From: CAYOOT01 sp964405665
GTDB lineage: Bacteria > Bdellovibrionota_C > UBA2361 > SZUA-149 > CAZDWZ01
Length of the DNA stretch: 20,448 nucleotides
Reading direction: 5' to 3'
Assembly: GCA_964405665.1 (NCBI GenBank)
Contig: CAYOOT010000046.1
Coordinates: 1 to 20,448 of the forward strand
The translations under genes and the position numbers were made by a program. Shown in pieces: positions 14,213 through 20,448 of the stretch; within the stretch, counting starts at the first letter, position 1, and each line of letters begins with the position of its first letter. A model generated the notes under the pieces. That model saw nothing but the letters and a program-made list of their open reading frames with translations. It was not told the DNA's origin and ran no database searches.

Positions 14213-14240
14213 GGATTGTTGTAATTTAAATTATGCTTTT
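14196..14240 (+). repeat. direct repeat copy 2, at the truncated end of the IS3 remnant
   Basis: Bases 14196-14225 match 12236-12265 at 27 of 30 positions. This copy starts where the IS3 transposase similarity fades; its first dozen bases (GGTTATTGTTGG) fit both the expected IS3 SRKGxCW codons and the tonB-like 3' end. That overlap suggests joining at a microhomology. Confidence 0.6.
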
Positions 14241-14273
14241 GCTGAAAAACTGATCTTCGTGTAATATAATAAT

Positions 14274-14519
14274 ATGACTAAAAAAAGAGATATAACATTA
14301 ACCAAAAAAAAGTTTGGTGAAGATTTAGTTGATGAGCAAATTGATTATTGGCAATCATTGGGCCTAAAAGAAATTTGGCGTGCCACAAGAGAAGTTACTT
14401 TATTAGGATATGCCATGCAGGGTCTTCCGATCAATTCCGATAATATCGATAAAAATATTTTGATAAAACAAGCTGTTCCTTGGAGCAAACAAAGCACTAA
14501 TCAAAATGGAGATGCTTAA
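14274..14519 (+). CDS. small protein partnered with an MNT-like nucleotidyltransferase (putative antitoxin)
   Basis: An 81-residue hydrophilic protein. The segment EQIDYWQSLGLKEIWRATREVTLLGY resembles the YWxSLxxxERxxA-type helix of small proteins often encoded directly upstream of nucleotidyltransferases. I make that link from memory and cannot check it. Its stop overlaps the start of the next gene (14506) by 14 bases, showing an operon. No Shine-Dalgarno precedes ATG 14274, but TATAAT at 14265-14270 is so close that a nearly leaderless transcript is possible. Antitoxin function is inferred from context only. Confidence 0.6.
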   Translation: MTKKRDITLTKKKFGEDLVDEQIDYWQSLGLKEIWRATREVTLLGYAMQGLPINSDNIDKNILIKQAVPWSKQSTNQNGDA

Positions 14520-15012
14520 AGTGGCTTCCTCCTTACCTGCTTTTTCCCAAGACATGGTTGATCTATTAACAATTTTTAATAAACAAAATGTACGTTTCTT
14601 AATTGTCGGAGCACATGCAGTTAATTCCTACACTGAACCTCGAGCAACTAAGGACATTGATATTTTGGTTGAACCTACCCCCGAAAACGCTTCTAATGTT
14701 TTTATAGCCTTAAAAGAATTTGGGGCTCCTTTAGAGGGAGTTAAGATTAGTGATTTTGAGGACACAGAAAATTTTTTTATTATTGGCATAAAACCTAATC
14801 GAGTCGATATCTTAAAAAAAATTCCAGGGTTAGATTTTTCCTTTGCTTGGTCAAGAAAAAAAGAAATAAAAATCGACGGGATTTCTTTTTTTATACCAGG
14901 TATTGAAGATCTCCTTGTTGCAAAAAAAGCTGCAGGCCGACCCCAGGATTTAGTTGATGCCAGTAAGCTGGAAAAAGCTTTAAGTAAATTAAAAAATGAG
15001 TTTAAGAAGTAA
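14506..15012 (+). CDS. MNT/AbiEii-like nucleotidyltransferase (putative toxin)
   Basis: A 168-residue minimal nucleotidyltransferase. LTIFNKQNVRFLIVGAHAVNSYTEPRATKDIDILVE (about residues 22-57) contains the G-A/S helix motif and the D-x-D metal site (DIDIL), and NRVDILKKIPG supplies the third acidic residue (about residue 104). The C-terminal IPGIEDLLVAKKAAGRPQDLVDASKLE is the family closing motif, seen in AbiEii-type and related proteins. These enzymes transfer NMP to RNA or protein, often as toxins. ATG 14506 or ATG 14512 overlaps the upstream partner. It is clearly different in sequence from the nucleotidyltransferase at 3516-4127. It is convergent with the giant gene; only 27 bases separate their stops, with no evident terminator. 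Confidence 0.8.
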   Translation: MEMLKVASSLPAFSQDMVDLLTIFNKQNVRFLIVGAHAVNSYTEPRATKDIDILVEPTPENASNVFIALKEFGAPLEGVKISDFEDTENFFIIGIKPNRVDILKKIPGLDFSFAWSRKKEIKIDGISFFIPGIEDLLVAKKAAGRPQDLVDASKLEKALSKLKNEFKK

Positions 15013-15039
15013 CTTCAGAATTAAGAATTCAAATGCTTT

Positions 15040-18000
15040 CTAATTCAAATCTATCTCTCTCCAAATATCTTCAGGCACAACTCTTAATCTTAATAAATCT
15101 AAAAACCCATTGAGCATTCTTTGATAGAAAGCTTCATTATGGGTTTCTTTAGATTCCCAGGCATGTGAATCTTCATGAATTAATGTTTCAAGAATATCAA
15201 ATAATAAATTAAAATCTGCTTCGGGATCGTTTAGAGAATCATTATTTTCCAATCTAGAAAGCCAACTTAATAATTTTGAATTTTTTATCATATTCCAAGA
15301 AGTCGAATTTTTTGTCATTATGGCAAACCTTGGATAATTTGTTGTGCCGAAACCTACTTTATACTCTGCAGCTGGATATGATAAACGACTCCTTAATAAC
15401 GGCGTCATGATTTGGGAGAGCAAATCAGCAAATTTTTGCTGTGCTGCACTTAGTGGCTCTTTTTGTTCACTCCACACATCTTCACTTGCTCCTTTTTCTA
15501 TTAGTCGACGATATCTATCACCCAATGCCTCTAATGCACCATTTCTGAAAGCTGGGACAAGAGAACTTAAATCCACTTCTTTCTTCTGGGCTTTTACCAT
15601 CGCAAATATCTTATTTCTAAGCTCCATTAGAGACATTCTTTGATTATCTGGCATCCATACTTGCACTTGAGTTATTAGTTGTGCAAGTTCGTCGGGATTT
15701 GCAGAGATCGAATTTAGCGAATCAATATCGATATCTTTCCACTGACTATTATTAATAGCTTCAGCTAATCTCACTACTCTAAAGCTTAAAGGTCTTGTCA
15801 AATGTTCTGAGCGATAAAGAAAATCTTTAGGTACTGCAGCATAAGCATTTTCTCTAGCTACCGCTTGTAATACACAAGCTAAAACCTTCTTTTGCAGTTC
15901 TTCAATATAAGTTTCTTTTTTAGCCAAACCAGATCTTTCACGATTTAGTGGGATATTACTAGAGAGTTCTAGACTTAGATTCATATCTTGAATAAGCTTT
16001 TTTAAATCTTCTGGCACAATTGCCCATAATTCAGGATCTTGTTGCAGATCCATAACAGAAAATCCTGCTTGTAATACTGCAACTTTTCCTGAGGAACGTT
16101 TAATTAATCTTAGCTGTTTTGAACTTGCCTTTTCTCTTTTTAATTTGGCAAATTCTTCTATTGTTTCTGTAATTAAGATTTTATTAAATGTTAAACTAAC
16201 TGGATATTTACTTTTTGCATAAAAATTACTAATATTACCAGCGCACTTTACAATATTTTCTTCAATAAAAGCTATCTCCAGAGCAATACGCGTATTTACT
16301 TCTTGCTCATTGAGTCTAGTTATTGGGTAATCTTTATAACAACTAGTTTCAGTTCCAATAAATTCTCCCTCAACTTCAGAAATAGTTGCCTGCCAATTGT
16401 TATTCTGATCTCTAACTGCATCTAAAACAAAATGCCGGTTTTCGCCTCTTACACCACTTTCAACTCTAACTTTACTTGCTGAATTAAGATTCTTATACCA
16501 ACCTCTTCCTAAAAATCCCTCTGATTTTGGATCATTTTCACTAGCAGAAGTTCGATCCAAGGGTAATAAATAATTAAGTATATCATGAAGATTCATTCCG
16601 CAGCCGTTATCTTTAGTGCTAACTTTTAAAGAAAGCTTTCCTTTTGATTTAATAACGTTTGTCTCAATATCAACCTTTGGCTGAACTCTAGCCTTTCTTG
16701 CCGCTTTAATACCATTTTGTATATTTTCTCTAATCCAATCATTATCGGAACCTGTATTGATTACTCTGGCAATGGCAGATTCAGTTCCTTTATACATTGT
16801 ATCTTCGGAGACAGCATTACAAAGATCCACTACGCTTAATTCACTTTTATCTTTTGCTAATAAAGAAGTATTTGTTCTGATCCCAGCTAGAGTTCCCAGC
16901 CTTCCTTGCCACTGACAAACGGAAGCAATTTGTTTTTCATTTTTAGCTTTTAAGAAAACAAGTCGAATATCTCCTCTTAAGTATTTACATAACCCTAAAC
17001 CTTCTGGAAGTTCTGCTGATTTTAATTCTTTTCCAAGAAAATCATAGCCATTGCAAAATATTTCTTTATTAATTGTATGTGTTTGAGCAAGCAATGGAAC
17101 TAAATTATATCCGGCATTGGTATTATATTTAAAAATATTAACAAACCTCTCTAATATTCTATTATAATATTCGTAATTATTCTCCGCATCAGTTGTAGCA
17201 ACTAAAGAAATACCAATAATACCTTCTGCAAATCTTCTTTGAATATTTTGGTTTTGAGATATAAAAAACTCATTTACGATCATTGCCACTTGAGGATTAA
17301 TTTTCTTAATTACAGATCCAGGAAGATGTCCCAAAAGCCATCCTAAATCTGTTAATTCATGCTTACTCCAACTATATGCTAGCATGTTTTTTTGTAATTG
17401 TATTAGTTCTTCTGGTTTTAAATGGTTTGTCGGGGATGATTGTAAGAATTCTTTTTCATGTTCTGCTAAACTTCTATCGGTAACATTTGATAATACAGGC
17501 AAACATTGTAATGGCAATCTTCCATTACGATCTTGTTGAACATAAATTTTACCTTTATAGATTCCATTAATTGTGCTAATTTTGCTGACAAAAACTGCAT
17601 CACCGCCATCTTTATCGCTTTGCCATAAAGCAAGATCTGTTTTTTCTTCTTCAGTACACACATAAATTTGGCCAAATAGTTGCTCCGATAACAATATGAA
17701 ATTAGGATCAAAATAAGGCCAACAAAATATTTTTAAAAGATTATTTGACTTGTCAATTTTATATAAAGTCGTACCATCTTTTTTTGTCATACAAAAATAG
17801 AGACCATCAGATATTTTTTTTAGATGTAAGATTCTATCTTTGGTAGTAAATATCTTTTGAAGTTTATTTTCTTCTTCATCAATCCTATATATACAGTACT
17901 CAGCATTCTCTTCGTGTGCAACTAAATAAAGACTACCCCATATTTCTTCGAAATCGATAATGATGCTTTTGCTCGTAAACATTTTTTGAATTTTATTTGC

Positions 18001-20448
18001 CGGATCAATTCTGTACACACAATTTCTATCATTTTCATCTTTAGAATTAAAATAAATAGAATCAGATATTTGTTTGTCTTTTAAAAAGATATTTTCATTT
18101 TTTTTGGTAAACACTTTTTGAATTTTACCTTCCCGATCAATTCTATATATACTGCTTAATCCACTATCTTCTTGGCCACTCAGATACAGCCAACCCTTAA
18201 TTTGCCCTAACACATAAAAAAGCTTATCCGAACTAAACAATTTCTTAAGATTATTTTGTCTGTCAATTCTATATATATTGTTTTGATTATCTTCTTCATT
18301 GACTGTTAATATATAAATACTGTCAGATATTTTTTTACAGTATTTAATTAAATCCATTCCTAATGACACTCTTGAAACAATATTTTCTTGATCAATTCTA
18401 TATATACAACCTAAGTCATGAGTTTGTTCATCTAAATGTAAATAAAGATTCCCATTTAACTCAAACACATCAAAATAAAAATCGCTATTATCAAAAATTG
18501 TCATTACTTGATCAAGTTGAAATTGCTCTCCAAATATTTGGCATATTGCAGATATTCTTTTGACTCTATTTAGATCTCCCGGCCGGAGAGCACGATTGAT
18601 TAGCGCTTGAACTCTGAGTGCCTCAGCAAACTTAGGTAGTAAATTGACCGGAACATTCTTAATTAGCTTTTGATAAGTATCATCAACACTAAGATTACTA
18701 ATGGATGGTACCGTTTCTGTAATGGGAGTATCGATTCCTAAGATCTTAACTTCACTTTGAGGTTTTTCCCCATAGTTAATCCAAAAGTTAAATAAAAGAT
18801 TTAACAACACCGATCCTTGTTTTGGAAAAGCCCGCTCTTGGTAATAATCAAAGTTCTCTTGATTAATAAATAATTGATTTCCACATCTTACAAAAGCAGT
18901 TTCATCATTTAATTTTATTGTCCAAACTGTTTTCAACTTTGAACGCTCTCTTCGTACAGATACCGTTGCGGGATCAAAATCAAATAAGTCTGCATTAAGA
19001 GAAATTATTTTTTTTCCTTGAGTAACCGCAGGATCAATAGCAACTGCAAGTTCATTAGGTAAAATTAAATACTTAGATTCAAAATCATTGTCAGCCAATA
19101 ATTCTCTTACTGCATTTTTTGTTTTTCTCTTAATTTGAGATAGTAAATCATCTTCTAAGAGTGTGGACTCTTTCGGCCTTTCTGACTTCCATAAGAAATC
19201 TATTATTGCATAAAGGTTATTTAATACTGGAGCTATTTCCCGAGGATTTTTCTTTAATACTTTTAATGTAGAGTCAAGGGCGTCACTTAAGGCACCTATT
19301 GTTAAATTATCTAGTTTTATCTGATCTCTAGATTCTCTTTGTGTAGCCCAAACTGGCAGATCGATCACTAATTCAGGAGAAATATTTTCTGCTGATAGTT
19401 CCAGTGTCTCCACTTCTGTGCCAGCAACTAAAATTGTTACAACAGATTTATTAGTTGGTCGGCCAGTAGTCTGCTTTTGATAATATACTTCCGTTTTTGT
19501 GCTTGTTGCATTCCGACGAAGCTCTTCTGAATTACTGTTTGTAGAAACATAAGCAACTACAAGTGCTTCCAATAAGGGAGAAATAGTATTACCATCTTCA
19601 TTTATTTTGCTAAGTTCTATTCCAGTGCCATTATCTCGAACATGAAACTCTTTACCATCTTCGGTAAACCAGAATTTAACTATTTTATCATCGGTAAGCC
19701 GAAGTTTTGCAGGCTTAGCATTTAAATCTCTTAAGTGATCTATTTTATTTACGCGACGTTCATGACCATGTTCATCTATGTTTAATAATACCCCTCTCCG
19801 GGAGCGACTAAATCTTTTTTCAAGCCAGCTCTGAGCTTCCTGAACTTGAATAGGATTAGAAGATTTATGAATAACCATCTCTGTTCCCAATGGTTGATTT
19901 GTTACAATAGAAGAATAAAAATTAACCCTCAAAACCCCATTGATAATTTTATATACAACTCTGTATTCCTTATTAGGTTCAGTGTTAGTTATTGTTTTAT
20001 ATTCTAGTCTATCGCCTTCATCACTTAACCAAGATAAATTCTGTAACGCCCCTAATCCAAAACGTCCCAGTGCCTCACCCATGGCATCAAAACCATTATT
20101 TATTGCTTCTGCCAAAGATTGATAAATATTTGCCGATTGCAATGCCATTATTGTCTCTATTCTTGCAGGCTGATGTTGGTACCCTTTTTTTCGAGAACTA
20201 TTTAAAAAAGAGGACATTGCGCTTTTGAGACTGGCTCCGTTTCTAAGTGCGCTGATCATTTCAAGGCGACTTGCTTCAGCTTCATCACTTGGTAAATCTC
20301 GTAAATAATAAATTAGACTTACATATTGGGCATAATCAAACCCATCCTCTGTATAAAAGCTAGGCATCCTTTTTTGTTTTGCTGCTGCAATATTTTTATC
20401 ATGTAAATTTACTAAGAAATTATCTGAATAAGTTTCCTGGACATTTAA
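15040..20448 (-). CDS. giant multidomain protein: GHKL ATPase, beta-propeller, second GHKL ATPase, HExxH metallopeptidase (5' end outside window)
   Basis: At least 1775 residues, numbered from the first internal ATG (20367). That ATG has AAAAAAGG touching it with no spacing, and the same frame stays open for 27 more codons to the edge, so the real start is probably outside. Module 1 (about 80-345) has N-box EAINNGFDA (E87, N91, D94), GRFGLG 101-106, LGTEM 160-164, and DNGTGI only at 245-250. Residues 625-945 hold six IYRID-type repeats 42-44 residues apart, plus a weaker seventh: a DUF5050-like beta-propeller. Module 2 (about 1200-1480) has ENIQNGIKAA 1214-1223, DNGCGM 1253-1258 and GFLGRG 1284-1289. 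The C-terminus has HEDSH 1731-1735 with His1743. No signal peptide or membrane segment is visible. HSP90-, MORC- or MutL-like ATP-driven clamping is inferred; the role is unknown. Confidence 0.85.
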   Translation of the reverse strand, partial: LNVQETYSDNFLVNLHDKNIAAAKQKRMPSFYTEDGFDYAQYVSLIYYLRDLPSDEAEASRLEMISALRNGASLKSAMSSFLNSSRKKGYQHQPARIETIMALQSANIYQSLAEAINNGFDAMGEALGRFGLGALQNLSWLSDEGDRLEYKTITNTEPNKEYRVVYKIINGVLRVNFYSSIVTNQPLGTEMVIHKSSNPIQVQEAQSWLEKRFSRSRRGVLLNIDEHGHERRVNKIDHLRDLNAKPAKLRLTDDKIVKFWFTEDGKEFHVRDNGTGIELSKINEDGNTISPLLEALVVAYVSTNSNSEELRRNATSTKTEVYYQKQTTGRPTNKSVVTILVAGTEVETLELSAENISPELVIDLPVWATQRESRDQIKLDNLTIGALSDALDSTLKVLKKNPREIAPVLNNLYAIIDFLWKSERPKESTLLEDDLLSQIKRKTKNAVRELLADNDFESKYLILPNELAVAIDPAVTQGKKIISLNADLFDFDPATVSVRRERSKLKTVWTIKLNDETAFVRCGNQLFINQENFDYYQERAFPKQGSVLLNLLFNFWINYGEKPQSEVKILGIDTPITETVPSISNLSVDDTYQKLIKNVPVNLLPKFAEALRVQALINRALRPGDLNRVKRISAICQIFGEQFQLDQVMTIFDNSDFYFDVFELNGNLYLHLDEQTHDLGCIYRIDQENIVSRVSLGMDLIKYCKKISDSIYILTVNEEDNQNNIYRIDRQNNLKKLFSSDKLFYVLGQIKGWLYLSGQEDSGLSSIYRIDREGKIQKVFTKKNENIFLKDKQISDSIYFNSKDENDRNCVYRIDPANKIQKMFTSKSIIIDFEEIWGSLYLVAHEENAEYCIYRIDEEENKLQKIFTTKDRILHLKKISDGLYFCMTKKDGTTLYKIDKSNNLLKIFCWPYFDPNFILLSEQLFGQIYVCTEEEKTDLALWQSDKDGGDAVFVSKISTINGIYKGKIYVQQDRNGRLPLQCLPVLSNVTDRSLAEHEKEFLQSSPTNHLKPEELIQLQKNMLAYSWSKHELTDLGWLLGHLPGSVIKKINPQVAMIVNEFFISQNQNIQRRFAEGIIGISLVATTDAENNYEYYNRILERFVNIFKYNTNAGYNLVPLLAQTHTINKEIFCNGYDFLGKELKSAELPEGLGLCKYLRGDIRLVFLKAKNEKQIASVCQWQGRLGTLAGIRTNTSLLAKDKSELSVVDLCNAVSEDTMYKGTESAIARVINTGSDNDWIRENIQNGIKAARKARVQPKVDIETNVIKSKGKLSLKVSTKDNGCGMNLHDILNYLLPLDRTSASENDPKSEGFLGRGWYKNLNSASKVRVESGVRGENRHFVLDAVRDQNNNWQATISEVEGEFIGTETSCYKDYPITRLNEQEVNTRIALEIAFIEENIVKCAGNISNFYAKSKYPVSLTFNKILITETIEEFAKLKREKASSKQLRLIKRSSGKVAVLQAGFSVMDLQQDPELWAIVPEDLKKLIQDMNLSLELSSNIPLNRERSGLAKKETYIEELQKKVLACVLQAVARENAYAAVPKDFLYRSEHLTRPLSFRVVRLAEAINNSQWKDIDIDSLNSISANPDELAQLITQVQVWMPDNQRMSLMELRNKIFAMVKAQKKEVDLSSLVPAFRNGALEALGDRYRRLIEKGASEDVWSEQKEPLSAAQQKFADLLSQIMTPLLRSRLSYPAAEYKVGFGTTNYPRFAIMTKNSTSWNMIKNSKLLSWLSRLENNDSLNDPEADFNLLFDILETLIHEDSHAWESKETHNEAFYQRMLNGFLDLLRLRVVPEDIWREIDLN
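17533..18495 (-). repeat. beta-propeller coding repeats inside the giant gene
   Basis: Six copies of a (I/V/L)Y(R/K)ID box occur at residues 655, 698, 740, 784, 826 and 868, followed by NxLxKxFT and a strand such as DSIYF or GWLYLSG. A seventh weaker copy (LALWQSDKDGG) is at about 912. The DNA also repeats every 126-132 bases: variants of TCAATTCTATATATAC appear on the plus strand near 17879, 18005, 18137, 18265 and 18391. This fits a propeller that grew by blade duplication. Confidence 0.8.

Noticed and set aside
13980..14264. 94-codon frame with IDLYSR and HSDRGSQY as an intact transposase gene
   Set aside because: It is only the readable tail of a disrupted IS3 OrfB, starting at an internal GTG after an in-frame TAA and ending in unrelated sequence.
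14265..14270. TATAAT as a normal promoter for the 14274 gene
   Set aside because: It is only 3 bases from the ATG and has no -35 box at 16-18 bases; it would work only for a nearly leaderless transcript, so it is mentioned with the gene and not listed as a promoter.
12265..14273. Integron gene cassette with attC sites
   Set aside because: No attC core sites (GTTRRRY with matching inverse core) were seen around the two unknown genes, and no integron integrase is present.
17533..18495. CRISPR-like array suggested by regularly spaced short repeats
   Set aside because: Repeats are imperfect, in frame, and encode YRID propeller blades inside one long open frame; there is no leader or cas gene.
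18363..18563. Small plus-strand frames within the giant gene (such as 15344-15643, 18363-18563 and 19940-20122)
   Set aside because: They have no ribosome binding sites or recognisable products and lie opposite clearly coding, motif-bearing codons of the giant protein.

Overview
The window is AT-rich DNA from a Gram-negative bacterium. The envelope genes point that way: a TonB-like protein with an N-terminal anchor, a TatA-type Sec-independent translocase subunit, and a zinc-ribbon membrane protein of the MJ0042/DUF3426 type. The housekeeping genes (rplU-rpmA-obg, trpS, rlmB) are ordinary bacterial ones. The zinc-ribbon protein, the ECF sigma/VWA pair and the many short palindromic intergenic elements fit an uncultured lineage with deltaproteobacterial affinity, but this is an impression and the phylum cannot be fixed from the window. 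A run of exactly 100 N shows the contig is a scaffolded draft, probably a metagenome or single-cell assembly.

Layout. 1-2040: minus-strand operon rplU-rpmA-obg, then the first 22 codons of a possible polysaccharide deacetylase cut by the left edge. 2041-3542: plus-strand TPR protein and a small protein of unknown function. 3516-4527: minus-strand winged-helix regulator plus nucleotidyltransferase, resembling a toxin-antitoxin (TA) pair, with a perfect palindrome over the regulator start. 4591-4668: MITE-like palindromic element. 4669-7525: minus-strand ECF sigma factor followed by a membrane protein that joins an anti-sigma-like N-terminus to a YfbK-type VWA domain. 7665-7807: element with perfect 28-bp terminal inverted repeats. 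7820-9630: trpS and rlmB on the minus strand. 9748-12264: zinc-ribbon membrane protein, tatA (broken by the assembly gap) and a TonB-like protein.

12236-14225 looks like an inserted segment. It begins and ends with a related sequence of about 30-40 bp that includes the tonB-like stop codon. It carries two genes of unknown function and a decayed IS3-family transposase remnant. 14274-15012 holds a second, unrelated nucleotidyltransferase pair (a small partner overlapping an MNT-like enzyme).

15040-20448 is one very large minus-strand gene, open to the right edge. Its product (at least 1775 residues from the first internal Met, at least 1802 if the open frame is coding to the edge) contains a GHKL-type ATPase module with unusual motif order, a beta-propeller of 6-7 repeats, a second GHKL-type ATPase module in canonical order, and a C-terminal HExxH zinc-peptidase signature. 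This is the best candidate in the window for an undescribed system: an ATP-driven, chaperone- or MORC-like machine with a built-in protease. Any link to defence, suggested by the neighbouring TA-like pair, is inference only.
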